Shown here: positions 9,160 through 18,096 of the stretch, piece after piece
Numbering within the stretch: the stretch's first letter is position 1
How the letters are laid out: the number at the start of each line of letters is the position of its first letter
DNA from: Salinisphaera sp.
Lineage (GTDB): Bacteria > Pseudomonadota > Gammaproteobacteria > Nevskiales > Salinisphaeraceae
Assembly: GCF_002729955.1 (NCBI RefSeq)
Contig: NZ_PBYA01000034.1
Coordinates: forward strand, 20,775-84,774
Direction: 5' to 3'
DNA length: 64,000 bases
Translations under genes and position numbers: made by a program
The notes under the pieces: model-generated
The model's database searches: none
What the model saw: the letters and a program-made list of their open reading frames with translations, nothing else
What the model was told of the DNA's origin: nothing

Positions 9160-9715
9160 AAGGCTCACGCGGACGGCGCATCCTTAGCGCGTTCGATCAT
9201 CGTGTATGCCGAGTGATTGTGGATCGATGAGGAGTCGGCTGATTCAGCGACGCCAGAGCAGGGCTCCCGCGGCTTGTCCGCGGGATGCGATCGCTGATGT
9301 CAGCCGGACTTCGAATCGAACGAAGGCTTAGCCGGTGGAGCGATCCTTATCGTGTTCGATCATCGCGTAGGCCGAATGATTGTGAATCGATGAGGAGTCG
9401 GCATTCTCGGCAACTTGAGCAGGGTTCCCGCCGCTTGTCGGCGGGATGCGCTTGCCGATGTATGCCGGACTTCGAATCGACCGAAGCCTCAGCCGGTCGG
9501 CCGATCCTTGTCGTGTTCGATCATCGCGTAGGCCGAGTGATTGTGAATCGATGAGGAGTCGGCTGATTCAGCGACGACAGAGCAGGGTTCCCGCGGCTTG
9601 GCCGCGGGATGCGATCGCTGATGTCAGCCGGACTTCGAATCGAACGAAGGCTTAGCCGGTCGGCCGATCCTTGTCGTGTTCGATCATCGCGTAGGCCGAA
9701 TGGTTGTGAATCGAT
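9160..9715 (-). repeat. Tandem ~162-bp repeat derived from the folE2 3' end
   Basis: Four in-line copies of a TTCGATCATCG block occur at 9192, 9355, 9516 and 9679, spaced 163, 161 and 163 bases. The last copy is the genuine end of folE2. Each complete unit holds the last ~19 codons of folE2, a stop, and downstream DNA with a GC-rich hairpin (for example CCCGCGG-CTTGG-CCGCGGG at 9590-9608). The copies encode [19 protein letters not shown] with few changes, apart from a more diverged outermost copy. Confidence 0.9.
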
Positions 9716-10518
9716 TCGAAGTTCTCCGACTCCACAACGTAATACCGAAAACGCGGGTCGTCGTTCAGGCACTGTGCGACATCGCGCACCACGTCTTCGA
9801 CAAACTTCGGGTTCTCGTAGGCGCGTTCGGTCACGGACTTTTCGTCCACGCGCTTGAGAATGCCGTAAAGCTCGGATGATGCCTGGGATTCCGCGATTTC
9901 GATGAGCTCTTCCAGCCAGAAGAATTCGGTCGCGCGTACGCGGATGGTGATCAGCGAGCGCTGGTTATGGGCGCCGTAGTCGGAAATATCCTTGGAGCAG
10001 GGGCACAGGGTGGTCACCGGCACCTTCACTTCGACATACAGATCGGTACGCTCGCCGCGCTGGTCGCCGATGAAGGTGACGTTATAGTCCATCACGCCTT
10101 TTTCCCGGGTCACCGGCGCGTACTTGTCGATGAAGTAGGGGAAGCTCATCTCGATATGGCCGTTGTCGGCTTCGAGACGCTCGGTCATCTCACCGAGCAT
10201 GGCCCGGAACGAATCGACGGTAATCTGGTGCTCGTGCGCGTTGAGGATCTGCACGAAGCGGGACATGTGCGTGCCCTTGAAGTGGTGCGGCAGGTTCACG
10301 TACATGCCGAAGGTGGCCACCGTGCTCTGGTGGCCGCCCACGCGCTGCTCGATCGATACCGGGTGGCGTATGTCGCAGATCCCGACCTTGTTGATCGCCA
10401 GATGACGCTGATCGGCTCGGCTCTGGACATCCTCGATCTCGGCACCGGTACGCGCATTGTCGCGCGCGTTGGAAGCGGTGTTCTTGCTGGCGCCCTGCGC
10501 CTTGGCCACGGTACTCAT
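9652..10518 (-). CDS. folE2: GTP cyclohydrolase FolE2 (type IB)
   Basis: A 288-residue enzyme of the GCYH-IB family, which makes 7,8-dihydroneopterin triphosphate for folate (and queuosine) synthesis and, unlike FolE, does not need zinc. Visible marks are [17 protein letters not shown] at the start of the core, the conserved Cys region [11 protein letters not shown], then YGAHNQRS, and the C-terminal [16 protein letters not shown]. The start MSTVAKAQG is chosen because the upstream 27 codons are unlike the family. The 3' end is the source of the tandem array just downstream. FolE2 is often zinc-limitation-induced elsewhere, but I see no Zur site here. Confidence 0.95.
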   Translation of the reverse strand: MSTVAKAQGASKNTASNARDNARTGAEIEDVQSRADQRHLAINKVGICDIRHPVSIEQRVGGHQSTVATFGMYVNLPHHFKGTHMSRFVQILNAHEHQITVDSFRAMLGEMTERLEADNGHIEMSFPYFIDKYAPVTREKGVMDYNVTFIGDQRGERTDLYVEVKVPVTTLCPCSKDISDYGAHNQRSLITIRVRATEFFWLEELIEIAESQASSELYGILKRVDEKSVTERAYENPKFVEDVVRDVAQCLNDDPRFRYYVVESENFESIHNHSAYAMIEHDKDRPTG

Positions 10519-10649
10519 CGTGTTGGTTCCAGTCAGGCGAATCGGCCGCCGAGCCGATCCAAAGCGCGCCATGTTAGCGCGCGCGGACTCGGCCCACAAA
10601 GCGGCTGTGTCTGATTGATGGGGTCGATCCGCGCCCTTGCAAGACGCGC

Positions 10650-10991
10650 CTAGCCCGGCGGCCAGGAGAAGTCGCGCCCACCCAGAATATGCACATGCAG
10701 GTGGAATACGCTCTGGCCCACGGCCTCGCCGTTATTGACCACCAGGCGAAAGGCTTCGCCGTAGCCTTCGTTCCTGGCGACCTGACGCGCGGTCAGCAGC
10801 AGGTGGCCGAGCAGGGCCTGGTCGTCGGCTTGCGCGTTGACGAGCATGTCGATGGGCTTTTTCGGGATCACCAGGATATGCATCGGCGCCTGCGCGTTGA
10901 TATCGCGAAACGCCAGGCACTGGTCGTCTTCGTGGACGATATCGGCATCGATCTCGCGATTGATGATCTTGGAAAATATGGTTTCGCTCAT
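10650..10991 (-). CDS. hinT: HIT-family purine nucleoside phosphoramidase (HinT-like)
   Basis: A 113-residue single-domain HIT protein. It starts [20 protein letters not shown], contains [14 protein letters not shown], and ends with the catalytic histidine triad [18 protein letters not shown]. Length and motif match the HinT branch, which hydrolyses adenosine phosphoramidates. It stands alone between folE2 and the divergent acyl reductase; the ~170 bases upstream hold no other gene. Confidence 0.93.
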   Translation of the reverse strand: MSETIFSKIINREIDADIVHEDDQCLAFRDINAQAPMHILVIPKKPIDMLVNAQADDQALLGHLLLTARQVARNEGYGEAFRLVVNNGEAVGQSVFHLHVHILGGRDFSWPPG

Positions 10992-11160
10992 GGGTGAATC
11001 CGGGTTGGGTGAACCATTGCGCGTCGAGGCATTGTGTCAGAAGCGATCGTGCAATTCCTGATAGTGGCGCAAGGGCCCCGCATGGGGTTAACGTCAGCGA
11101 TGCGAGCGACGCCGCCAGCGGCATCGCTGAGGACGATATCCAGACCAGGACAAAGCAATA

Positions 11161-13170
11161 ATGAACTATCTCGTGACCGGCGCGACCGGTTTCATCGGTC
11201 GTTTCCTTGTCGAAAAGCTTCTGGCACGGCGCAATGCGACCGTGTACGTGCTGATGCGTCGTGCCAGCGCCGATCGTTATGCCGGCCTGTGCGAGCGGCT
11301 GGGGGTGGGCGAGGACCGCCTGATTCCGGTCTGGGGCGATATCACCAAGCGCGGGGTGATCGATCGCGAAGCGCTCGAGCATCTGGCCGGCAGCATCGAT
11401 CATGTCTTCCATCTGGCCGCGGTCTACGACATGAACATGACCGACGCCCAGGCCGACAAGGTCAACAACGAGGGCACGGCGAATATCGTGGCGCTTGCCG
11501 GCGCGCTGGCCAATGAATCCGGCAGTAAGCCGTGCTTTCATCATGTGTCGTCGGTGGCAGTGGCCGGTGCCGACTACGAAGGCCTGTTCACCGACGAGAT
11601 GTTCGACGAGGGCCAGCATGTTCGCCACCCCTACTACCGGACCAAGTTCCAGTCCGAGGCGATCGTGCGCGAGCACTGCAAGGTGCCGTGGCGGGTGTAT
11701 CGGCCGGGCATGGTGGTCGGGCATTCCGAGACCGGCGAAATGGACAAGATCGACGGTCCGTATTACTTCTTCAAGCCGATCAAGCGCATCCGCGACAACG
11801 TGCCCAAGTGGATGCCGCTACTCGGCATCGAAGGCGGCCAGATGCCGGTCGCGCCGGTGGACTATGTCGTCGATGCCATGGTGCATATCGCCCACAAGCG
11901 CAATCTCGACGGCCGCGCGTTCTTTCTGATCCAGAACGAGCCGCCCACCGCCGGCGAGATGCTGCGTATCTTCATGCGCGCAGCCCACGGCCCCGATATC
12001 GTACGCAGCCTGCCCACCCACGAATGGCCGGCAAATATCGAGCACCAGCTCAAGCGTCTGGCCGGCAATATTCCCAAGGCCGAATGGCTGGAAAAGCGTA
12101 TTTCCAAACGTATTGGCGTGCCGCTGTCGATTCTGGGCTATGTCAACAATCGCGCCGTTTTCGAGGACGTGAATACCCAGGCTGCGCTCAAGGGCAGCGG
12201 TATCCATTGCCCGCGCCTGGAAGACTATGCGGAGACGCTATGGTGCTACTGGGAAATGCATATGGACTGCGATTTCCATGTGCCCGAGAAGCTGCTTCGC
12301 CGCATGCAGGACAAGGTGGTGGTGATCACCGGCGCCTCCAGCGGTATCGGTTTCATGACCGCCAAGAAGCTCGCCCGGGCGGGGGCGACGGTATGCATGA
12401 TCGCGCGCACGCCGGACAAGCTCGAAGAAACGCGGGCCATCGTGGACAAGATCGGGCTCGGCAACGCCTATGCCTATCCCTGTGATCTAAGCGACATGGA
12501 AGCCATCGATGCCTGCACGAAGCAGATCCTGGCCGACCATCATCACGTCGATATTCTCATCAACAACGCCGGGCATTCGATCCGCCGCGGCGTGTTCGAG
12601 TCGCTCAATCGCTTCCACGACTACGAACGCACGATGCAGCTGAACTACTTCGGCGCCATCCGCATGATCTTCGACTTCCTGCCGGCGATGGCGAAACGGC
12701 GTACCGGGCATATCATCAATATCTCCAGTATCGGCTGTCTGACCAACGTGCCGCGTTTTTCGGCCTATGTGGCCTCCAAATCCGCGCTGGATGCGTTTTC
12801 GCGCTGTCTGTCGCCGGAGGTGGCCTCGCGCAATATCGATCTGACCACGATCTACATGCCGCTGGTGCGTACGCCCATGATCGCGCCCACCAAGCTCTAC
12901 GACTACGTGCCCACGCTCACCCCGGAACAGGCCGCCGACATGATCGTGTGCGCGATTCTGGAAAAGCCCAAGCGCATCGCTTCGCCGCTGGGTACCACCG
13001 CCCAGATCAGCTATGCCCTCTGGCCGAAGGTGAACGACTTCGTGCTGCACAAGGCGTTTCACATGTTCCCGTCCTCCAAGGCCGCCCGGGGCGGGCGTTC
13101 GTCCGAGGACGAAAAGCCCAATATCCCGGGCCGGGTGCTCGCGGCACTGTTGCCGGGGCCCTACTGGTAG
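11161..13170 (+). CDS. Two-domain fatty acyl-CoA/ACP reductase (alcohol-forming, Marinobacter type)
   Basis: A 669-residue fusion of two reductase domains. The N-terminal extended SDR has TGATGFIGRF at residues 7-16 and YYRTK at about 157-161. The C-terminal classical SDR has TGASSGIGFM from about 390, NNAGHSIRR, and the catalytic YVASKSALDAF. The architecture and long conserved stretches such as YRPGMVVGHSETGEMDK match the characterised Marinobacter reductase that takes acyl thioesters to fatty alcohols for wax esters. Only a weak AGGACA precedes the ATG. It is monocistronic, ends in a hairpin, and has no wax synthase beside it. Confidence 0.88.
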   Translation: MNYLVTGATGFIGRFLVEKLLARRNATVYVLMRRASADRYAGLCERLGVGEDRLIPVWGDITKRGVIDREALEHLAGSIDHVFHLAAVYDMNMTDAQADKVNNEGTANIVALAGALANESGSKPCFHHVSSVAVAGADYEGLFTDEMFDEGQHVRHPYYRTKFQSEAIVREHCKVPWRVYRPGMVVGHSETGEMDKIDGPYYFFKPIKRIRDNVPKWMPLLGIEGGQMPVAPVDYVVDAMVHIAHKRNLDGRAFFLIQNEPPTAGEMLRIFMRAAHGPDIVRSLPTHEWPANIEHQLKRLAGNIPKAEWLEKRISKRIGVPLSILGYVNNRAVFEDVNTQAALKGSGIHCPRLEDYAETLWCYWEMHMDCDFHVPEKLLRRMQDKVVVITGASSGIGFMTAKKLARAGATVCMIARTPDKLEETRAIVDKIGLGNAYAYPCDLSDMEAIDACTKQILADHHHVDILINNAGHSIRRGVFESLNRFHDYERTMQLNYFGAIRMIFDFLPAMAKRRTGHIINISSIGCLTNVPRFSAYVASKSALDAFSRCLSPEVASRNIDLTTIYMPLVRTPMIAPTKLYDYVPTLTPEQAADMIVCAILEKPKRIASPLGTTAQISYALWPKVNDFVLHKAFHMFPSSKAARGGRSSEDEKPNIPGRVLAALLPGPYW

Positions 13171-13179
13171 CCCGAACGT

Positions 13180-13207
13180 AAAAAAGCCGCCCTCGGGCGG
13201 CTTTCTT
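13180..13207 (+). terminator. Intrinsic terminator after acyl reductase
   Basis: AAAAAGCCGCCC-TCG-GGGCGGCTTTCTTT forms a GC-rich hairpin with A and T tracts. It may act in both directions, since aroG ends 37 bases beyond on the other strand. Confidence 0.85.
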
Positions 13208-13243
13208 TATCGGCGCTGGCCTCTCGCGAGAGAGGGCCACGGT

Positions 13244-14320
13244 TCAGTCGTCGTCGCTGTGTGCGCGCAGGTCACGACGCTCGGACACGGCCTTGGCCAG
13301 TTCGCCGAGCAGGGCGTCGGTGTCTTCCCAGTGCAGGCAGGCATCGGTGATCGAGACGCCGTATTCGGGTTCGACGCCCGGCACCAGCTTCTGATTGCCT
13401 TCCTTGAGATGGGATTCGATCATCACGCCGAAGATCGCACGGCTGCCGGCCGCGATCTGGCCGCCGACGTCGTCGCCGACTTCCAGCTGCTTCTTGTGCT
13501 GCTTGCGGCTGTTGGCATGCGAGAAGTCGATCATCAGCCGGCCCGACAGCTGGGCCTGTTCGAGCAGGGCGACCGCGCCGGCCACCGAGTCGGCGTCGTA
13601 GTTCGGCCCGTTCGCACCGCCACGCAGAATGATATGCGTATCGCGATTGCCTTCGGTGGCAAAGATCGCGGACTGGCCTTCCTTGGTCAGCGACAGGAAG
13701 TGGTGCGGATGATGGGCCGCGCCGACCGCGTCCACTGCGATCTTGATGGAACCGCCGGTGCCGTTCTTGAAGCCGACCGGGCAGGACAGCCCCGAGGCCA
13801 GCTCGCGATGGCCCTGGCTTTCGGTGGTGCGGGCGCCGATCGCGCCCCAGGCCACCAGATCGGCCAGATACTGCGGCGAGATGAGATCAAGAAACTCGAC
13901 GCCGGCCGGAATGCCCTGATCGGCCAGCTTGAGCAGCAGTTCACGCGCCAGGCGGATGCCCTTGTTGATCTTGAACGAATCGTCCATGTCCGGGTCGTTG
14001 ATCAGACCCTTCCAGCCCACCGTGGTACGCGGCTTTTCGAAATACACCCGCATGACGATGAGCAGGTCGTCGGCATAGCGTTCGCGCGCCTCGGCGAGTT
14101 TTTTCGCGTATTCGAGCGCGGCGTCCACGTCATGAATGGAGCAGGGCCCGACCACGACCAGCAGGCGGTCGTCCTCGCCGTGCAGAATCTTCTGGATGGC
14201 CGTGCGCGTGTTGTAGACCGTCTCGGAAGCGGCTTCGCTCACGGGCAGCTCTTCGAGTAGCGCCTGCGAAGAAATCAATTCCTGAATGCCCTTGATACGG
14301 AGGTTGTCGGTTTCGTGCAT
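13244..14320 (-). CDS. aroG: 3-deoxy-7-phosphoheptulonate (DAHP) synthase, class I, AroG-like
   Basis: A 358-residue enzyme that condenses phosphoenolpyruvate and erythrose-4-phosphate at the entry to the shikimate pathway. The N-terminus NLRIKGIQELISSQALLEEL matches E. coli AroG-type enzymes. Key segments are LLVVVGPCSIHD (metal Cys), MRVYFEKPRTTVGWKG, WGAIGARTTESQGHRELASG, DFSHANSRKQHKKQ and the C-terminal DTDALLGELAKAV. The start MHETDN is chosen on this alignment rather than the upstream-extended frame. Feedback class (Phe or Tyr) cannot be settled from sequence alone. Confidence 0.94.
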   Translation of the reverse strand: MHETDNLRIKGIQELISSQALLEELPVSEAASETVYNTRTAIQKILHGEDDRLLVVVGPCSIHDVDAALEYAKKLAEARERYADDLLIVMRVYFEKPRTTVGWKGLINDPDMDDSFKINKGIRLARELLLKLADQGIPAGVEFLDLISPQYLADLVAWGAIGARTTESQGHRELASGLSCPVGFKNGTGGSIKIAVDAVGAAHHPHHFLSLTKEGQSAIFATEGNRDTHIILRGGANGPNYDADSVAGAVALLEQAQLSGRLMIDFSHANSRKQHKKQLEVGDDVGGQIAAGSRAIFGVMIESHLKEGNQKLVPGVEPEYGVSITDACLHWEDTDALLGELAKAVSERRDLRAHSDDD

Positions 14321-14538
14321 GGTAATTCGGGCGAATGCGGCCGGCGACGACCGTGTAAAAATGAGCGGCGAGTCTAGCAGACGTACCGTGATTTCAGGCA
14401 CGGGCCGGTCGGACCGATAGTTGGGGCGTATACACGGACATGAATCACGGCGTCTGTCTGGCCCGCCAGGGCGTAGCGGCATTCACGGCGTAGCCTGTGG
14501 CCGCACAAGCCCGCAGGCGTTTGAAAGGAAAGCAATCC

Positions 14539-16695
14539 ATGACCATCACGCGTATCGGCCTGGCCGTTTTCGTAGTCGCACTCATCGTGGCCTGGTTCGT
14601 GGCCAACCCCGGGCAGTATCTGGGCGGCGCCTGTAGCGATCAGGTATTCAGCCTGGCCTGTTTCGAAAGCCAGCGCGCCGCGCTGGGCGAGCTGGCCGCC
14701 GCCCACGGCCTGCTGTTCGCTGTCGGCTTCTTCGCGATCTATGTCGCGGTGACCGCCATTTCGCTGCCGGGGGCAGCGGTGATGACGCTTATCGGCGGCG
14801 CGCTGTTCGGCCTGGTGGAGGGCACCCTGCTGGTGTCGTTCGCATCGGCCATAGGGGCGACGCTTGCCTTTCTCATCGCCCGCTTCGTGCTGCGCGAAAG
14901 CGTGCAGAAACGCTTCGGTTCGCGCCTGAAAGCCCTCAATCGTGGCGTCGAGCGCGACGGGGCCTTTTATCTGTTCGCCTTGAGGCTGGTGCCGGTATTC
15001 CCGTTTTTCGTGATCAATCTGGCCATGGGCCTCACCCCCATTCGCACCCGCACCTTCTACTGGGTCAGCCAGCTCGGCATGCTGCCGGGCACGCTCGTCT
15101 ATGTGAATGCCGGCACCCAGCTCGGTCAGGTGCAATCCCTGTCGGGCGTGCTTTCGCCGGGGTTGATCGGCTCCTTCGTGCTGCTCGGCCTGTTTCCGCT
15201 GATCGCCCGCAAGACGCTGGATTTCGTAGCCTCGCGCAAGGCGCTCTCCGGCTACGACAAACCCAAGGAGTTCGATCGCAACCTGATCGTGATCGGCGCC
15301 GGTTCGGCCGGGCTGGTGGCCTCTTTGATCGCGGCCACTGTTAAGGCCAAGGTCACGCTCATCGAAAAGAACGAAATGGGCGGCGACTGCCTCAACACCG
15401 GCTGTGTGCCCTCGAAAGCGCTCATACGCAGCGCGAAGCTCATGCACGAAATTCGCCACAGCCGGGAGTACGGCATCCGTTCGGCCAGCGCGAACTTTCA
15501 TTTCCAGGACGTCATGGATCGGGTGAGGTCGGTAATCGCGACCATCGCACCGCATGATTCGGTCGAACGCTACGAGTCGCTGGGCGTGGACTGTATTCAG
15601 GCCGGCGCACGGCTGGTCGATCCGTGGACGGTGGAAACCGACGATGGCCAACGGCTGACGGCACGCCATATCGTGCTGGCCACGGGCGCAGTGCCGTTCG
15701 TGCCGGCCATCGACGGGCTGGCCGATATCGACTATCTCACCTCCGACAATCTCTGGGATCTCACCGAACTGCCCGAGCGCCTGGCGGTCATGGGGGCGGG
15801 TTCGATCGGCTGCGAAATGGCCCAGGCGTTTGCGCGGCTGGGCAGTCAGGTCACGCTCATCGAACAGGGCGAGCGCATTCTTTCGGTCGAGGACGACGAT
15901 ATCAGCGCACAGATGCGCGATCGGCTCGTCGCGGAAGGCGTGTCCGTGCGAACCGGTCTCAAGGTGACAGCGGCCAGCCGCAACAGCCGCGAGACCGTGC
16001 TTACCTGCAAGCTGGGCGAGCGCGAAACCGAGATTCGCTGCGATCGGGTGCTGGTCGCGGTCGGCCGCAAGGCACGCACGCAAGGCATGGGCCTGGAAGA
16101 GCTCGGCCTGGTCAAGGACGGGCGGATCGCGGTGGACGAATACCTGCAGACCGCGCTGCCGAGCATCTATGCCTGTGGCGACGCCATCGGCGGCTATCAG
16201 CTCACCCATGCGGCCTCCCATGAAGCCTGGCATGCGACGGTCAACGCCCTGTTTGGCGCCTTCAAGCGCTTTGCCGTGGATTATTCCAGGCTGCCCTGGT
16301 GTACGTTCACCGACCCCCAGGTCGCCCATGTAGGTCATAACGAAAACAGCGCGCGCGCGGCCTCCATCGAATACGAAGTCACCCGCTACGATCTGGCCGG
16401 CCTGGATCGGGCGATCGCCGAATCGGCCCGCGAGGGGGTGGTGAAGGTGCTCACCGTACCCGGCAAGGACACCATCCTGGGCGCGACCATCGTGGGCGAG
16501 GCGGCCGGCGAGCTGATCATCGAATTCGTATCGGCGATGAAACACGGCATCGGCCTGAACAAGATGCTGGCGACCATCCATCCCTATCCGACGCTGGCCG
16601 AGGCCAACCGTTTTGCCGCCAGCGAGTGGAAAAAAGCGCACGCGCCTGAGTGGGTCTTCCCGTGGCTTGCGCGCTTTCATGCCTGGCGCCGATAG
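14539..16695 (+). CDS. TVP38/TMEM64 membrane protein fused to FAD-dependent disulfide oxidoreductase
   Basis: A 718-residue fusion. Residues 1-235 are a VTT/TVP38-type membrane domain with about six hydrophobic segments (VAVTAISLPGAAVMTLIGGALFG; FALRLVPVFPFFVIN). Residues 250-718 are a pyridine-nucleotide disulfide oxidoreductase: FAD motif VIGAGSAGL at about 250, redox pair GGDCLNTGCVPSKAL at about 282-295, NAD(P) motif GAGSIGCEMAQAFARLG, and the C-terminal TIHPYPTLAE. The active-site disulfide and His-Pro are intact, so it should be catalytic; the substrate is unknown (membrane redox or metal reduction). An AAAGGAAAG lies upstream of the ATG. Confidence 0.9.
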   Translation: MTITRIGLAVFVVALIVAWFVANPGQYLGGACSDQVFSLACFESQRAALGELAAAHGLLFAVGFFAIYVAVTAISLPGAAVMTLIGGALFGLVEGTLLVSFASAIGATLAFLIARFVLRESVQKRFGSRLKALNRGVERDGAFYLFALRLVPVFPFFVINLAMGLTPIRTRTFYWVSQLGMLPGTLVYVNAGTQLGQVQSLSGVLSPGLIGSFVLLGLFPLIARKTLDFVASRKALSGYDKPKEFDRNLIVIGAGSAGLVASLIAATVKAKVTLIEKNEMGGDCLNTGCVPSKALIRSAKLMHEIRHSREYGIRSASANFHFQDVMDRVRSVIATIAPHDSVERYESLGVDCIQAGARLVDPWTVETDDGQRLTARHIVLATGAVPFVPAIDGLADIDYLTSDNLWDLTELPERLAVMGAGSIGCEMAQAFARLGSQVTLIEQGERILSVEDDDISAQMRDRLVAEGVSVRTGLKVTAASRNSRETVLTCKLGERETEIRCDRVLVAVGRKARTQGMGLEELGLVKDGRIAVDEYLQTALPSIYACGDAIGGYQLTHAASHEAWHATVNALFGAFKRFAVDYSRLPWCTFTDPQVAHVGHNENSARAASIEYEVTRYDLAGLDRAIAESAREGVVKVLTVPGKDTILGATIVGEAAGELIIEFVSAMKHGIGLNKMLATIHPYPTLAEANRFAASEWKKAHAPEWVFPWLARFHAWRR

Positions 16696-16731
16696 CATGC
16701 AGGCGCCGGACGAGCGCGGGCCGCTTTCGCC

Positions 16732-17460
16732 TTGACTGGCCTGCTGGTGGCGGCCGCCTTTGTCACGGCCGTGCTCTCGGGCATGGCCGGCATGGGCGGC
16801 GGCACCCTGCTGATTGCGCTGATGTTCGCCCTGGGCATGCAGCCGGCGCTGGCTCTGCCGCTGCATGCAGGGGTGCAGTTCGCGGCCAACGCCTCGCGCA
16901 GCGTGGTCTATGGCAGCCATGTGCGCTGGCGGGCGCTGGCGCTATTCGCGCTCACGGCCGTGCCCGGGCCGTTTCTCGTCGCGCCCTGGGTGGTCGATGC
17001 CAACCCGGACTGGATTCGTCTGCTGCTCGCCGTGTTCGTTGTCATGGCGGTCTGGCCGAGCTGGGCGGCACGCCTGAAGATCCACGGGCGGGGTGGGCTG
17101 CTTGCCGCCGGCGCGATCGCGGGCGTGCTGGGCCCGGTGGTCGGTGCCACCGGCCTGCTCGTCGCGCCGTTCTTTCTGCGCGATGACTGGCGCAAGGAAC
17201 AGATCATCGCCACCCTGGCCGTGGCCCAGGCCGGCAGTCACCTGCTCAAGATCGGCGCCTTTTCGCTCAGCGGTTTCAACGTGTTCGCGCGCCTCGATCT
17301 GCTGCTACCCATGGCGCTGGCGGCCTTGCTGGGGACGCTGGTGGGCCGCCGGCTGCACGGGGTGTTTTCCGAGCGTGGTTTCCGCCTCGCGGTACGGGCT
17401 GTCATGATCGTGCTGGCGCTGCGTCTGGCCTGGGACGGGCTGGGCGGCCTGTGGCCTTGA
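16732..17460 (+). CDS. TauE/SafE-family anion permease
   Basis: A 242-residue membrane protein with about eight hydrophobic segments and two similar halves. Typical motifs are SGMAGMGGGTLLIALMFALG in the first half and GVLGPVVGATGLLVAPFFLR in the second. The family exports or imports sulfite, sulfonates or related organic anions. The listed start is a TTG 36 bases after the flavoprotein gene, which suggests co-transcription; the first strong methionine is internal. The substrate cannot be told from the sequence. Confidence 0.85.
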   Translation: MTGLLVAAAFVTAVLSGMAGMGGGTLLIALMFALGMQPALALPLHAGVQFAANASRSVVYGSHVRWRALALFALTAVPGPFLVAPWVVDANPDWIRLLLAVFVVMAVWPSWAARLKIHGRGGLLAAGAIAGVLGPVVGATGLLVAPFFLRDDWRKEQIIATLAVAQAGSHLLKIGAFSLSGFNVFARLDLLLPMALAALLGTLVGRRLHGVFSERGFRLAVRAVMIVLALRLAWDGLGGLWP

Positions 17461-17515
17461 GGCTTGGCGCGTTCCCCAGCGTCGGCGTTTTGTTGCTCAT
17501 ATTCGGGAGAAGCCG

Positions 17516-17656
17516 TTGTCGACCTTCGTGATACTCGCCTTCGTGTTCGGCCTGGTCGGCTTTTCGCTGGCTGCCGTCGCGTTTGCCCAGACCGCCACGC
17601 TCAAAAAGCGTATCGATCGGCTGGAAGCGCGTTCGCAAACCGAAAGCGCGCCGTGA
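17516..17656 (+). CDS. Small single-pass membrane protein (46 aa)
   Basis: A TTG start preceded by CGGGAGAAG opens a 46-residue frame: a hydrophobic helix (FVILAFVFGLVGFSLAAVAFA) and then a charged heptad-like tail (TLKKRIDRLEARSQTE). The stop TGA overlaps the GTG start of the thioesterase gene (GTGA). The ribosome site, membrane-plus-coil design and coupling argue that it is translated. I do not recognise the family; a membrane anchor or a regulatory micro-protein are both possible. Confidence 0.55.
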   Translation: MSTFVILAFVFGLVGFSLAAVAFAQTATLKKRIDRLEARSQTESAP

Positions 17657-18087
17657 GCCTGAAAGACGCCGGCCAGATCGAAACGGTGATACGGCGCAAC
17701 GTCGGATCGCCCGGCCAGCCCGCCTTTCGCGTGCTCGCAGTGGGTTCGGCCCATGCCGATATCTGTCTGCCCTACGACGAGGGCATGACCCGCCTGGGCG
17801 ATACGATATCCGGCCCGGTGCTCATGACCGCGGCCGATGCGGCCATGTATGCCGCCATCATCGCCCACGTGCCGGACGGCGAATATGCGGTGACCAGCCA
17901 TTTCAATATCGATTTTCTGCGCCGGCCGAAAGCCGCCGACGTGCTGGCGCGCGCTACCTTGCTTCGCGTGGGCCGGCGCACGGTGACCTGCCGGGTCGAG
18001 CTGTTCTCGCAGGATTTCGACACCCTGGTGGCCCATGTCACCGGCGCCTATGCGCGCATGAATACCGCCACCAGCGGCACCGTCTGA
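17653..18087 (+). CDS. PaaI-family hotdog thioesterase
   Basis: A 144-residue single hotdog domain. The core shows MTRLGDTISGPVLMTAADAAMYAAII, which includes the Asp of the PaaI-type active site, then YAVTSHFNIDFLRRP and VGRRTVTCRVELF. The family hydrolyses acyl- or aryl-CoA thioesters. The GTG start, overlapping the preceding small gene's stop, is chosen because homology begins soon after and the longer frame upstream is out of character. Confidence 0.85.
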   Translation: MSLKDAGQIETVIRRNVGSPGQPAFRVLAVGSAHADICLPYDEGMTRLGDTISGPVLMTAADAAMYAAIIAHVPDGEYAVTSHFNIDFLRRPKAADVLARATLLRVGRRTVTCRVELFSQDFDTLVAHVTGAYARMNTATSGTV

Positions 18088-18096
18088 GCCGCCGCG

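Noticed and set aside
9160..9715. CRISPR array reading of the regularly spaced repeats
   Set aside because: Units are ~162 bases with no spacers, and derive from the folE2 3' end.
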